From positions 124,001 to 188,000 of the forward strand of contig JAHQRK010000026.1 in assembly GCA_019828595.1 (NCBI GenBank): a stretch of 64,000 nt of DNA. The letters are read 5' to 3'. Numbering within the stretch: the stretch's first letter is position 1; the number at the start of each line of letters is the position of its first letter. Made by a program: the position numbers and the translations under genes. The notes beneath the pieces are model-generated. The model searched no databases. It had not been told where the DNA came from and was given only the letters and a program-made list of their open reading frames with translations. Shown in pieces: positions 9,419-20,100 of the stretch. Source of the stretch: Aphanomyces cochlioides. Lineage: Eukaryota > Oomycota > Saprolegniomycetes > Saprolegniales > Verrucalvaceae.

Positions 9419-10609
9419 TGCTCATTCCCAACACAATGAGAACGACGACATTTACTATCGTAGTCTGCAACTACAACGCATGCTCATGTGATGCTCTCAT
9501 TTTTTGCAAGCACTGTATGAGATATTTGAATGTTGGTGCATATGCTGTGACAGAGGACACAGATCCCTCTGTACCCCCCGCAACTCCTGTTGTGTCGACT
9601 TGCCTTGGAGAAGGGGTGCAGAGGTATCTGCACCCCCTGCAACACCTGCAACATGAGTCCGTGCACCTGAAGCAACACCTGCAACATGAGTCCGTGCACC
9701 TGAAGCACGACCACACAGCGGATGAATGACAAACCGCGGCGTGGTCAACTATGTAAGGACAGACACTCGAAGTACGAAGTTGGATTGCACGTTTACAGGG
9801 TCGACGCCATGTCAAACATGGGTGAAAACGGAAGATCGTCATGCGTTGCAGATGCCCACGAGAATTTTACACTACATTCATGAGCTCATTGGCCAGTCAT
9901 CCAACGAACGAACTCGCTAAGGTTCAAACTCAAGTTGTTGTCGTCTCAACTCGATTGCAGAACGAGTCTAGCTAGCTTAAACTATGTAATACACTTCCCT
10001 TTTTGCAGTGAATGCCTTCCGTGTGAAGGTTCTGGAGCTACACTACCAGCGAGAAGTAAGCAAGGCCAAGAAGCGAGCAGTAGCTGCGACTAGCACCCCC
10101 GAGCAGCGTCAACACAACGAACGATCGCCCTTTACCAGCCCGAGCCGAGTCCTCGAGCAAGATCTTGGGAGACAGATCCGTAGCGCAGATCCAGCAAGAG
10201 CGCCGTCCTTGCTGTCCATCGTGCGCTTCCAACGAAAACACCCCCACGGATCCCTCCGAGCCCTCCGAGCCCCCTGCGACCTCTGCGTCTTGTGTGCTTG
10301 TGTGCCTTGTTGTGTCCCTCCTGCGTCCTGGCTGTTTGTTTGCTATGGTTACCTGCGCCTCCGTTGCCTGTTCCTGCCTGCAACCTCGACCGAAGCCCAG
10401 TCACCTCTCGCGACCTCTCAGTCTTACCAAGCTCGGTCGTTGCAGCCCCTACAGACCCCACTGCAACTCCCGTATCCCCTTTCGAAACCCCCTGTGTGCG
10501 TCCAAGACTCTTTCTGTGTGTTGCGAACGTCTGCTTGTGGCTCATCCACGTCAACTCCCTCCAAGAATCAAATATCAAAACAAGTTTTTTTGTCGTTTAA
10601 CACACGACA
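9419..10609 (+). mobile_element. 1.19-kb LTR, + orientation
   Basis: A 1191-bp unit beginning TGCTCATTCCC and ending CACACGACA. A near-identical 1190-bp copy lies inverted at 21657-22846. TG..CA ends, an adjacent primer-binding-like site and a following gag identify it as a 5' LTR. It contains several copies of the GC-rich mini-palindrome (9557-9590, 9611-9650, 10240-10281, 10438-10490) and a 33-nt tandem duplication at about 9641-9707. Open frames such as 10008-10643 are probably incidental. Confidence 0.75.
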
Positions 10610-10611
10610 AG

Positions 10612-10629
10612 TGGTGCGCCTGCCGGGAG
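10612..10629 (+). promoter_or_regulatory. Probable primer-binding site
   Basis: TGGTGCGCCTGCCGGGAG starts two nucleotides after the LTR end. Its complement ends CACCA and reads like the 3' end of a tRNA (a CTCCCGG T-arm strand, then an acceptor ending in CACCA), most like a glycine tRNA. This fits minus-strand priming in LTR retrotransposons. The inverted LTR at 21657-22846 has no such site next to it. Confidence 0.6.
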
Positions 10630-10636
10630 AAGGGAC

Positions 10637-11494
10637 ATGTTGAGCGCAAGCAAGAGATTCCAAAGAGCAAGAGGCGTCTTTGAAGAGAAGAAAAGTGGAA
10701 TTCCAACAAACAAAGGAAGTTCCAGTTCAAACGAGAAACACAAACCCGACACGAAGTCAGCCTCCAAAGCGCAAACGATTGGAAATGTTGAAGAGAAATC
10801 TGCTGAAGTGGTCCATCGAAGCGGTGGGACGTCCGTACCATTACTGGAGCAAGTTCAAACAGCTTCGGATGAAGAAAATGAAGATCAATTTACGACACCT
10901 GTGCAGAAGACTCTGGACTTTGCTCAATACTCAAAGTCTGACAGTGACTGGGACTACCAACCAGCCAAGATCAAGAAATCAACCCAGTCGCAATCTACAG
11001 CGAGAGAGATAGACATCGGCAGTTATATGGAGTCTGAAGTTGATGCGATTTTTACGACGTCGGAAAATATTTGGACTGAGTGGCTGCTTCGTCCGAAGAA
11101 GATTGGATTCAAATATGAAAGTCCTTTCGACTTGGAAGAGCCTCAGTTCGAGATAAGATTACTTTTGACCCCTGAAGCGGTCATCCGCGCTTATGCATGG
11201 TTGAGGCATGCTTTGATCTATTGCGGTTACCAAGTTCACAGACCGAATGGCGACGACTTGACATTGTTCCGTCAAGACTATGAGACCAAGCATTATGTTT
11301 ACAATTATATGCTGGACCGAATGGCTCAAACGATTTTCCAGTTTGATGAATGGTTGTCGACTTATCATCCAAGTGTTTCAGGATCGGAGGTCACACTGAA
11401 AAAATCCAACCGGTCCTCTTTATCGTCGAAGAAAAGCACGATAGCTTGGTCCCAAGAAGCAGTGGCAGGGGTTACTGACCTTGCAGAGGGGTAA
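10637..11494 (+). CDS. Gypsy gag N-terminal ORF, 285 residues
   Basis: First open frame after the primer-binding site. It is Lys/Ser-rich and polar at the start, with a folded-looking middle (about residues 150-260) rich in aromatic residues; I recognise no named domain. A strong donor-like GTAAGT falls at 11491, just before the stop. A possible acceptor CCACAG at 11544-11549 would join it in frame to the acidic, Ser-rich segment from 11550 and then towards the gag proper. Without splicing it ends as a separate protein. The two possibilities cannot be separated here. Confidence 0.55.
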   Translation: MLSASKRFQRARGVFEEKKSGIPTNKGSSSSNEKHKPDTKSASKAQTIGNVEEKSAEVVHRSGGTSVPLLEQVQTASDEENEDQFTTPVQKTLDFAQYSKSDSDWDYQPAKIKKSTQSQSTAREIDIGSYMESEVDAIFTTSENIWTEWLLRPKKIGFKYESPFDLEEPQFEIRLLLTPEAVIRAYAWLRHALIYCGYQVHRPNGDDLTLFRQDYETKHYVYNYMLDRMAQTIFQFDEWLSTYHPSVSGSEVTLKKSNRSSLSSKKSTIAWSQEAVAGVTDLAEG

Positions 11495-11633
11495 GTACCG
11501 CCTGCAAAACCAACGAAATCCAAAGACAAATCGTCGATATTGACCACAGACTTCACCACACGACCAAGAACCAGAGGAGTTGCTGCTCAAACCACGAAGC
11601 GCAAATCCAAGAGCTCAAAACTAATCAAAGCCA

Positions 11634-12677
11634 TTGATTCTTCGAGTGATTCCGAGAAATCAAGTGGCGACTCAAGCGAACAGCCAAGTGGCAGCGATGA
11701 CGATGATTGGGCTTCAGTCCCTAGCCGAATTAGCCGACATGGATCAGTCAATGTCATGTCCGTCGACTCTGCCGATTTTCCATGGAGATGAAGGTGGCAG
11801 TGAGGCGGCTTACCATTGGATTCAGCGATTTGAACTACTGGCTGATACCTCGCGATGGAATGACAAGGCAAAGATATCTTGGTTTGCATCCTACCTAGGC
11901 GACCCAGTGCGAGCGTGGCTCAAACAAGTGCCAGCTGCGGAACGAGCGACGTGGAAAGCTATCAAGAAATTGTTTGTACAAGAATGGATCAAGAGCCTCA
12001 CGTCCAAGAGCGACAAATACTTGCACATGATTCAAGATCCAGGCGAGTCACTGAAGAGTTTCTTCTATCGATTCAACAGTGCGGCTATTACAGCCAACGT
12101 ACGATATTGGAAAGACAAAGATGTTCTCGACGACCACATCTCAAAATTTTGCTCAGCACTGGAAGACGTTGCGTTGGGCGACCAGCTTTCTCAAATGTCG
12201 TTCCCCAACATTGGAGCTCTCGAGCGCTATCTTGATACTCAACGCAAAAAGATAGCTTTGCGACACCTCAAAACACGCTACGCAGAACATGCCTTGCAGA
12301 TGGTGCAGGGCCCTCTGAGGGGTCTGCGACCCCCGCCATCAAAGGTGGATATGGATCGCCGAGCGCGCGAACGTGAACGACAGGAAAAACAACGATATCA
12401 AGTTCATCTAGCCGTCGAAGACTCTGACGACGATATGGCCATGCCAACACCCAAGACTGACAACGAAATTTATACAATGGGTGGCAAGAAAGAATGGTGC
12501 TCGAACTGCGACTCAGAGCACTACCGGGTGAATGGTGAATGTTGGAAGGACATTTATTGTCCAATATGCAAACGAAATGGCCACCCATTGCCACGTTGCA
12601 TGAAACTTGTCAGCTCTGTGAACCAACCCACAACAAGTACGAGCCTTGCGAATCGCGTGAACAACTTGTACAAGTGA
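11634..12677 (+). CDS. Ty3/gypsy Gag (retrotrans_gag plus zinc knuckle)
   Basis: A 347-residue frame with the retrotrans_gag core at about residues 45-200 (FHGDEGGSEAAYHWIQRFE, then WFASYLGDPVRAWLKQVP, FVQEW and FFYRFN), a basic Arg/Lys-rich region and two Cys/His clusters near the C-terminus. The second is a clean CCHC knuckle, C-PI-C-KRNG-H-PLPR-C. Gag assembles the cytoplasmic particle and binds element RNA. The acidic, Ser-rich N-terminus is better read from an overlapping frame (11540-11791), so a frameshift near 11780 is likely. A mini-palindrome at 12303-12338 stays in frame as VQGPLRGLRPPPSK. The pol that should follow on the + strand is missing after 13499. Confidence 0.8.
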   Translation: MILRVIPRNQVATQANSQVAAMTMIGLQSLAELADMDQSMSCPSTLPIFHGDEGGSEAAYHWIQRFELLADTSRWNDKAKISWFASYLGDPVRAWLKQVPAAERATWKAIKKLFVQEWIKSLTSKSDKYLHMIQDPGESLKSFFYRFNSAAITANVRYWKDKDVLDDHISKFCSALEDVALGDQLSQMSFPNIGALERYLDTQRKKIALRHLKTRYAEHALQMVQGPLRGLRPPPSKVDMDRRARERERQEKQRYQVHLAVEDSDDDMAMPTPKTDNEIYTMGGKKEWCSNCDSEHYRVNGECWKDIYCPICKRNGHPLPRCMKLVSSVNQPTTSTSLANRVNNLYK

Positions 12678-12759
12678 AAGCTTATTTGGACTCTTTGACG
12701 AAGGCTGGCAGAAGCGACGTGCCATGCCTTGATCGTTTAAACTGCTAAGTCCGGGGGTA

Positions 12760-13254
12760 TTGCCAAGCCCCGGACTGACGCAGGCGATGAGGAATGAAGA
12801 AACGAAAATGAAAAAAGAAGAAGACAACCTGAAAAAACCAAGAAAAAAGAAGAATCGAGCTGCAGCCACTGAGTTGCAGCCCTCTATATTGAACAATTCC
12901 AGCGTTGAACACCATTACGATGCTCGAAGTCATCAAGATCGACAAGTGGAGCAGGGGGTACAGAGGGGTCTGTACCCCCCGCAACCCTCGCAAGTGTCGA
13001 TTGCTGAAGAATTACGAAGCATTGTGAAGGCAGTACAACAGCTGAAGATGCATGACGAGAAGAAAAGCAAAGAAGCGGAAAAGAAGCGGTCGAAGGATAT
13101 TCTAATTTGCAATACATCCTATGACCCACCACCTCCTATTCCTCAAATTTGTCTGGCGATTTCCGATCCATCCGTGTTGCCACCTGAGTTTGCGTTGCTC
13201 GAAGGGGAAAGATTAGCTTTTTGGAAAAAAGCTGATATCAATGACGAAGAGTGA
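12760..13254 (+). CDS. Gag-pol spacer ORF, coiled-coil rich
   Basis: A 164-residue Lys/Glu-rich frame between the gag knuckle and the protease fragment. It has predicted coiled-coil stretches and a mini-palindrome in frame (EQGVQRGLYPPQPSQ, 12950-12990). No catalytic motif is visible. It most likely belongs to the same polyprotein, now split from gag by a stop at 12675-12677. It is not recognised as a separate family. Confidence 0.45.
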   Translation: MPSPGLTQAMRNEETKMKKEEDNLKKPRKKKNRAAATELQPSILNNSSVEHHYDARSHQDRQVEQGVQRGLYPPQPSQVSIAEELRSIVKAVQQLKMHDEKKSKEAEKKRSKDILICNTSYDPPPPIPQICLAISDPSVLPPEFALLEGERLAFWKKADINDEE

Positions 13255-13269
13255 AACAGCCAGACCTTC

Positions 13270-13499
13270 TTGCAAGGTGCTGTAATGAACAACTCGATCA
13301 AAATTCTTGCTGACACTTGAGCCAACCTAAGTGTCATTTATCGAAGATGGTTGAGCGGTTGAAAATACCCATCGACACCACAAAGACAACTGGCATAAAT
13401 GGATTGGGATCGAATGCCATTTCCACATTTGGCATGGTCAAGATTAAACTTACGATTGGGAATGGTTTAGTGTTTATCTTTAGTCTGGCTGTGTGCGAT
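13270..13499 (+). pseudogene. Gypsy protease N-terminal half, truncated
   Basis: The frame reads NNSIKILADT-(stop)-ANLSVI, the retropepsin active-site motif D-T/S-G-A with the Gly codon replaced by TGA at 13318-13320. It continues in another frame with LKIPIDTTKTTGINGLGSNA and related beta-strand sequence up to FSLAVCDG at 13499, where homology stops. The C-terminal half (ELILGMDFL) lies on the opposite strand at 19412-19882. The catalytic motif is broken, so the protease is dead. Confidence 0.7.
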
Positions 13500-14327
13500 G
13501 GGCACACCCAGACCTTGCGTGACCTCCAAGCTCAAGCGAACCAAGCGAGTGCGGGTGGTGCGGGTGCTACAGCAGGGTCCGGACCCCCTGTACCCAGTCC
13601 ATTGACTCAAGCGGACTTGGACATCCGTTTAGATGCGCGGATGAAAACTTTGCAAGATCAGATGAACGAGAGAATGGAAAAGCAAGCAGAGGAATTCAAA
13701 ACCATTGACGAGATGGTTGCCGAAGCTTACGCTTTAGCATCCGCTGGAAATCAAGACGAGGCTGTCGTCGAGGCAAGTATGAGACTTTTACAAGGCATTT
13801 TTCAACAACTCGCTGCTCGAACATCAACACCAGCAACAAGCCAAAGTGATCCTTCTCAGCGATTGTGTCTTTGAAGACAAACTCACACTCATGCCCCATG
13901 CCAAAACGCAAACGCTACATGCAAATTCCGATTGTCTGGTGTCCACACGGATGAGGATTCTCAAAATCAAGTGGATCGTCCATGTGGTTACACAAAGACC
14001 CACCGTGGGAATCCGTGTCACAATGCATCTCACTAGTGCAAGATTACCAACCACATGTCCTGGCGTTTTTGGCTCTATCGCAGCGGCAGGCTCGCTCCAA
14101 CGCAGCAAGAGCAGGAGCAGATGGATGGTGCCGAACGTCGTTTAGGGACGCAGACTTTGAATCAAATGATTAGAATTGGTGCCATGGAGGATGAAGAGGA
14201 AGAAACTAAACATCAAGCCGAAGATCACGACGAAAGCGAGGACGAAGACGATGATGACGCACCGATTCGTCCAAGATCTGGTAGATCATTAAACCCACCA
14301 CGTGGTAGTGATGAAGACAGTGAGTAA
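13500..14327 (+). pseudogene. Gag-like coiled-coil and acidic ORF fragments
   Basis: Two fragments: a coiled-coil region to 13874 (TLQDQMNERMEKQAEEF) and, after a frame change, an acidic segment at 14055-14327 (EDEDDDDAPIRPRSGRS). They resemble N-terminal regions of other gypsy gags, such as the minus-strand one at 22826-23916, rather than continuing the protease. The junction at 13499/13500 is therefore a rearrangement point. 14328-14675 holds no gene, but has a mini-palindrome at 14391-14430 and 14594-14630. Confidence 0.45.
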
Positions 14328-14675
14328 ATTGTAGCGGTAGCGTAATTTTCTCAATGACGATCTTGTTTTCTTCATACTTGCATTTTCGACAGGGCTTGCG
14401 GGGTTGGCGGAAGCATCCGTAGCCCCTGCACAAAATAACTCCTTTCGACTGTTCTTCACTTCGGAACCATATCGACCACGCAATCTCAATTCCCTTGAAA
14501 TATATATATGCACAACGAGCAATACACGGCACCATAAATTCAACCAGGACGGCTAGAGTTAATGATGCAATTCACAGTGTTCGACCAATGCATGCAGGTG
14601 GTGCGGAGGGATCAGTACCTCATGCATACTGACAAAAATCCTTCTTGTGTTCCAGTTTTCTCAAACGAGGTATTG

Positions 14676-17504
14676 CTAATTATCACTTGCACCCTCTTCC
14701 TTTTCCTCTTCTGACATGGAAGAGGCTGTACTGTGATTGCCAGACACGTTTTCGTCCAACAAAGGAGGGTTCACTTGTAACTCGCGACCAAGTACCGATT
14801 CGGCCAAACGATTGAACTCTTTCAATTCTCTTTCAAAGTCATATATAAGAGGCGTAGCAGGGATCAACAATTCAGGCAACCATATCCAAGCACCGGCGGG
14901 CATATACTGCACTTCGTACTCTTTTAGCTTCACACCTCCAGGACCATCGACAAGACGAGAGTCTCGAACAGCTATAATGGGACGTCGATTCACCTCCCTG
15001 ACTTCTCGGCGTTGAGCTTGTTGAGATAATTCAGGTGAAGTCATGTCTCTGCGGGGTATACTCGGTGGAGATGGTGGAGGTTGTCCATTGTCTTCAAGTG
15101 AGTCATCAGCCAAGACCATTTCCGTGTCAAAATCTACAGGCTCAGCATTCTGAATCAAATCCACAGGCCGAGTCACATATGTTCGACACAACCGAAGGCG
15201 TGAGTCATGGACATTAGCGTGAAATCTGTAGTTCCTTCCATCTTTTCTTGCGTGTCGCTCTAGCTCACATCCATAATCTTTGATTTTGCGCACTACCCTG
15301 AAGGGCCCATGCCAGAGCTGGGCTAATTTTTTCTTGGCTCCAGCATCAACTTGGTCAATAAACAACCACACTTCATCTCCAACGTGGATTCGATTTCCTC
15401 TATCCTCGGGCAGTTGATTATTGTGCGTTTCAGCTCGCAATCTTTGAGTCTGCTCAATTAAATCCTTCATCAAGCCACGACAGTACATATATTGTTGTTG
15501 AATCCTCATTCTCCATCGCCAATTGCTTTGATGTAATTCAGTACTCATGGTTGGTAAACCAGCAGAGATAGTAGTTTGAGGATCCCACCCATGCATAGGA
15601 TAAAAAGGCGTTTCCAATCGGGTTGTCGAGATTGCTGTGTTTATAGAGAAGGTTAATCGTTCAGCCCAATCGTCCCAATCATGATTTGCTGGATCTTTGG
15701 AAAATATTCTTACAGCACGAATCAATGTTTGAATGATCCTTTCTGTTTGCCCATTTGCTTGTGGACGATATGCAAAGGTGGCCATAGATTTCTGGCCCAA
15801 CATTTTTCTAAAGCTTTGAAAGATTTCGCCCATGAATGCAGGATCATTGTCATGGCGCACTTGAGTTGATGCACCAAATCTTCTAAACACCACCTCTTCA
15901 AAAGCTTTTGCCACTGAGTCAGCAGATTTATTTGGTAACGCTTTGACCATCAGATATGAAGTAAATAGATCCAAAAAGACAACCAATGTTGTATTGCCTC
16001 GAGACGACATAGGCAAATCTACTGCAAAATCCATCCCAAGTATATGCATGGGGTATTCAGGCAACAAATTTCCTGGTGATGGCGCTGCCTGCAAATAATT
16101 TGGTGGAGGATTTGCTGTATTGCAATCTGGACAACTATCGACAAAGCTCTTAATGTCGTTCCGCATAGTCGGCCAATAGAAGTGTAATCGAATACGCTCG
16201 TATGTCTTCTGGAACTTAAAGTGACCACCCTGTAACCCTGCGTGATATTCAGACATAATTCCATTGACTATAGAATGTGGTGCGACAACAGCCCATTGAA
16301 TTCCAGGGCCACGATTTCGTCTGTGATACCAATTCATGCGAAATAATGTATCGTGTTCATCCAACTCAAATTGCACAGCCAATTTTGTCAGTCTATGACG
16401 CTCACGCATAGGGATTCCATCAATCTCGCCTTTCAAAAAGGATTTCAGTTGTGCTAGATCTCTTTCTTGATTCTGAGCCTCACTGATCATCCTCAGTCTT
16501 TCGTTCTGCAGTGCAGGGATATCGTCTCCAATAAAGACCATGATCGAAGGCACTGAGAAATCTTGTGGAATGCCCTGGGATACATCCTGCGGATTCTGCG
16601 GAGGGGTATGTATCCCCTGCTCGCCACCCATGTACAAAGCCATATTATCGAGAGATGCAGGTGGTGCGGAAGGGTCCGTATCCTTTGTTGAATCCATTGA
16701 GTCAGCAATGACCAACGAAGTTATTGCGTGAAGCACATCATGACACTCCTGAAGAATCACATCGTGGGTTGCTCCACCATGTGCATGCTGAACTAGACTC
16801 GGCAGACAATTCAAAAGTTGTAATTTCATCAGCACTTCTGGATCAACAACTCTCTCAGTGATTCCCATTCGCAGAGCTCGAGAGGCTAAGAAATCTGCGG
16901 CTCCATTCCAATCACGAGCGATGTGATGAAAGTCTACTAAAGGCAATTCTCGAGAAAACCGACGAACGTCTCGGAGCATAACTTGCAAATGTGATTTCTT
17001 GCACGTCATCCGATCCAATATCTGGTGAATCACCAATTGAGAGTCACCAAAGACATGCACTCGAGGTAATATTAGATCACACGCAACTTTTAAGGCAACA
17101 ATCACCCCAGCATCTTCAGAAGTGTTTACAGTCGCATCGATGGTAGTGCCATGGCCGGCCCAAACTATTTCCCACTCTGGCAATTTCCATATCACAAAGC
17201 CATAACTGCCAGCTCGTAAGCTAAGTTTGATAGCACCATCAAAAGTGATGACATAAGTCTCTTCTGTCGAGGTGAATAATGGAATTGGTGTATCCACTCG
17301 TTCAGTGATTCCTTTTGCTTTGTTGGGCCTCAATGGTTCAAACACCTCGGAGAGAAATTGCTCTGGCGGTGTCAACTGTTCGGCCAACAAAATAGACATA
17401 TTCCATTTACCATCTAATTGCTCCACAGGTATAAAGGTAATGGTCCAAGGGGCTAACATAATTGCCCAGTGTAAATGTTCAGTACGACCAAATTTATCCT
17501 TCAC
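14676..17504 (-). CDS. Ty3/gypsy Pol C-terminal half: RNase H, integrase, chromodomain
   Basis: An uninterrupted 942-residue frame. Residues ~80-215 are RNase H-like (TFDGAIK..YGFVIW, NTSEDAGVIVALK, VFGDSQLVIHQ). A linker at ~270-330 contains two in-frame mini-palindromes. The integrase zinc-binding region is at ~405-460 (H..GGH..C-PDC). The integrase core is at ~475-640 with D (LGMDF), D (RHDNDPAF) and E (NGQTERI). GDEVWLFIDQ..GPFRVV (~700) is a C-terminal DNA-binding fold. An aromatic chromodomain-like segment (EYEVQYMPAGAWIWLPE) lies near 880. Catalytic residues are all present. It lacks RT because the upstream part is broken. It reads opposite to the gag at 11.6 kb. Confidence 0.85.
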   Translation of the reverse strand: MKDKFGRTEHLHWAIMLAPWTITFIPVEQLDGKWNMSILLAEQLTPPEQFLSEVFEPLRPNKAKGITERVDTPIPLFTSTEETYVITFDGAIKLSLRAGSYGFVIWKLPEWEIVWAGHGTTIDATVNTSEDAGVIVALKVACDLILPRVHVFGDSQLVIHQILDRMTCKKSHLQVMLRDVRRFSRELPLVDFHHIARDWNGAADFLASRALRMGITERVVDPEVLMKLQLLNCLPSLVQHAHGGATHDVILQECHDVLHAITSLVIADSMDSTKDTDPSAPPASLDNMALYMGGEQGIHTPPQNPQDVSQGIPQDFSVPSIMVFIGDDIPALQNERLRMISEAQNQERDLAQLKSFLKGEIDGIPMRERHRLTKLAVQFELDEHDTLFRMNWYHRRNRGPGIQWAVVAPHSIVNGIMSEYHAGLQGGHFKFQKTYERIRLHFYWPTMRNDIKSFVDSCPDCNTANPPPNYLQAAPSPGNLLPEYPMHILGMDFAVDLPMSSRGNTTLVVFLDLFTSYLMVKALPNKSADSVAKAFEEVVFRRFGASTQVRHDNDPAFMGEIFQSFRKMLGQKSMATFAYRPQANGQTERIIQTLIRAVRIFSKDPANHDWDDWAERLTFSINTAISTTRLETPFYPMHGWDPQTTISAGLPTMSTELHQSNWRWRMRIQQQYMYCRGLMKDLIEQTQRLRAETHNNQLPEDRGNRIHVGDEVWLFIDQVDAGAKKKLAQLWHGPFRVVRKIKDYGCELERHARKDGRNYRFHANVHDSRLRLCRTYVTRPVDLIQNAEPVDFDTEMVLADDSLEDNGQPPPSPPSIPRRDMTSPELSQQAQRREVREVNRRPIIAVRDSRLVDGPGGVKLKEYEVQYMPAGAWIWLPELLIPATPLIYDFERELKEFNRLAESVLGRELQVNPPLLDENVSGNHSTASSMSEEEKEEGASDN

Positions 17505-18322
17505 AATCCATTTTCCAGCGTCGTGTTGAGTGTAGACGTTTAACTACTTTCCTGCTAATTCATAATAACATACATCGATAACTCGCAATAAAGCCAAGAT
17601 TTCTTTAGCCCACATCGGCTGCTTGGGTTCTGATCCTTTCAAAACTCTGCCACAGAATCAGACAGGATGGAGTATACCATCATATTCTTGGCATAAAGTG
17701 GCTGAGATAGCCCAATCTGTTGCATACTAGTAAATCAAAACATGATAAGCTAGTTCTGGATTTGCATGTTTCAAAATGGGAGTGGATGCGTAAACCAATT
17801 TCAAATCATCAAAAGTTTGCTTTGCCGCATCAGACGCTTGCCCTGAAGCAACTTGATCCTCGGTGATTTCATACAAGCATGCAGCTTTCACTGAGTAATT
17901 CTCAATAAAACGAGAGTAAAATTTCAAAGATCCAGTGAAGGATTGCATCTCTCGGAGAGTTTTGGGGAACGGCATATCCAGGACCTGCTGTCAATCCGTC
18001 ACCAGATATAATATGCCCCCAGAAAATCAGTCGATAGTTTTCCAAATTTACTTTTCATTGCACTTATACTGATGTTAAAGTAAGTGAGCCTTGTGAGGAT
18101 ACGATCGGTCAATTCCACGACTCCATCCCATGTTGCTGCGCCGTCGCTAATATCATCTGCAAATGACGTTCGATTTGCAACTGGTGGCATATCCGATGCA
18201 TCGTATTGATATCCAATTTTGAACATATCCACTGGTTCACCATTCTCATCAATTGTCTCTGTTCCAGGAGGTAAATCTACAAAGCCATATAGTGCGTTGG
18301 TTATCATTCTCTGATATAGCAT
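17505..18322 (-). pseudogene. Gypsy reverse transcriptase, broken central part
   Basis: Fragments in different frames: 17999-18322 has YQRMITNALYGFV and SFADDISDGA (the RT FADD catalytic box), and 17727-17975 has the RT thumb and connection (MPFPKTLREMQSFTGSLKFYSRFI). Multiple stops and shifts between them leave no continuous RT, so this copy cannot reverse-transcribe. It joins the RT N-terminus (18377-19402) to the RNase H frame. Confidence 0.75.
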
Positions 18323-18376
18323 AGGGGCATTTTTAGGCCTTGCGCCATTCTAGTCCACTCAAAATGTCCTAGAGGG

Positions 18377-19402
18377 CTATAAACGCGCTGACCATTCTAG
18401 GTCTTTTGCTGGCCAATATAACCCAAAAACCACTGGTATTATCCAGAGATAAGAACCTTTCAATCCATGCAAACCAGATAACATTGCATCTAGAGTGGGC
18501 ATTGGCGACAACATCAGATCCTGTAAATCATTTATTCCTCGATAGTCTATGCAAAGTCGAATGTCTTTACCACCTTTTTTCAAAACGATGACAATTGGCG
18601 ATGCCCACTTCGAATTGGAAAATTGGATGAGACCAAACTGCATCAATTCCTTTAACAATTCAAACAATTTTCCCAAATACTCGACTCGAACGCGTCTAGC
18701 TCGACTAGCAATTGGTTTGGCCGAACCGACATCAATATCACACGCAGCACCACGAGCAGGTGGAGGCAGGCCATTTCCAGAGCTGATAATGAACTTCGGG
18801 AACTTGCCAAGGACATCAAGCATTTTCTGTTTATCTTCCATCTTCATTCCTGGCTCGCCAACGTCAAGTTTCGAGATGTCAAATGGCTCCACGGTTTTGG
18901 GTAGCTCAGGGATGTATGCTAGTTGATGTTGCATCTCATCAGTTGACATGTCGACACCTTCTTTCACAACAATTTCAGGTGGGAGCTGGGATTGATCAAC
19001 CTCTTGAGGTAATGACGAGGCCAGGAATATGGAGGGAGAGCATAAACCAACATGGGAATCGTTGGCATGATACACAAATATCGCTCGCTCTGACTCACAT
19101 TGATCAGTCGAAAGGAGTTGCGGATCCTGCAGAGAGGTCTGCACCCCCTGTATACTACAATCAACTTCACTTAACAGGGGTTGCGGACCCTGTGGAGGGG
19201 TCCGTATATCCTGCTCGACACAATCATTTCTTGAGTTGGGCTGACAGTCATCCATGACCATTGTCAAGGGCTCATTTCGGCGTAGGATTCCTTTTGGTGT
19301 GTTGTATCGTGGCTTCGGAACCCTAGGCGGTTCCAGCGCTTCATCGATCCAGCGTAGACGGTCTCTCATTTTTTGAGTTCGCACCAAAAAACTTCCTTCC
19401 AT
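18377..19402 (-). pseudogene. Gypsy protease-RT linker and RT fingers
   Basis: A 341-residue frame whose second half carries RT N-terminal motifs: LLKELMQFGLIQFSNSKWAS, PIVIVLKKGGKDIRLCIDYR and LSPMPTLDAMLSGLHG. The first half is low-complexity linker containing two in-frame mini-palindromes (EQDIRTPPQGPQPLL at 19174-19214 and IQGVQTSLQDPQLL at 19115-19152). The end diverges from RT after GLKGSYLW, where a frame change is needed. Confidence 0.7.
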
Positions 19403-19411
19403 TGCCTCTCC

Positions 19412-19907
19412 TTACCAACCGCGATATTTGTTGCTCGTGGATCGAACCATGTCTTGGTTCAAAGGACGAACACCCTTTTCCGCAACGGCGCCGATGATTG
19501 TGCCTTCTTTTAAGCAGAGAAATCGGGCTGACACATTGGTGATTCGGTACATACAGGGTTTTTTCATTTCATCGACGCATACTGTGGGGATCCATTTTGT
19601 CCCTCGATTTACCCAATACTCGGAATTGTTGGGTGCTTTTGCATATTTACTCAACCATACATCTGCACTTTCACCAGATGGAATATTCAAATCGTACCGT
19701 AGCTTGATGTACGTGCAAAAGGTTTTCACATACTCAATGTTCTTCGTCAGCAAAGAAACATATTCCCCATCAGGTAAATTCATCTCACGTCGCGCGGTGT
19801 CAATAACAACACCAGCTTTGGACAGAAAATCCATTCCCAAAATCAATTCAAAATCCACTGGACGCAAAGGGTTTAACTCCATGAAAGCACATGCAATGGC
19901 GGGGTGA
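19412..19907 (-). pseudogene. Gypsy protease C-terminal half
   Basis: The frame from MELNPLRPVDFELILGMDFL carries the second retropepsin signature (ILG-D-F-L), followed by KAGVVIDTARREMNLP. It complements the + strand N-terminal half ending at 13499, so the protease has been split between strands. The preceding residues (CHPAIACAF) are shared with the copy at 9380-9412. Confidence 0.7.
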
Positions 19908-20100
19908 CAGAGGTCACGGAGGGGTACGTACGTCCTGTCAAGCCACCTGTAGACTCACGTAATGCCAATTGTTGAAGGATTCACATCATTTTCAAAGCTC
20001 ACAAAGTCAGCCATTCCTGGCAGGGCCATAGGTCCAGGTCAACGTATCAATAGATGATACAGGGAGCACAGAGTGGTCGAAGGGGGCGGATCTATATGAT
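19882..20100 (-). repeat. Inverted partner of 9173-9412
   Basis: Reverse complement of the fragment to the left of the + LTR, with only a few mismatches. In minus-strand reading it leads directly into the protease C-terminal frame, so here the native junction is preserved. Confidence 0.75.

Noticed and set aside
10008..10643. A 211-residue Cys/Pro-rich protein encoded in the LTR
   Set aside because: The frame runs through LTR, mini-palindromes and primer site, has no domain, and is mirrored by similarly long frames on both strands; composition explains it.
13317..13874. One 185-residue gene spanning the protease fragment and the coiled coil
   Set aside because: The first third is protease sequence and the rest is gag-like; the frame is continuous only by chance across the junction at 13499.
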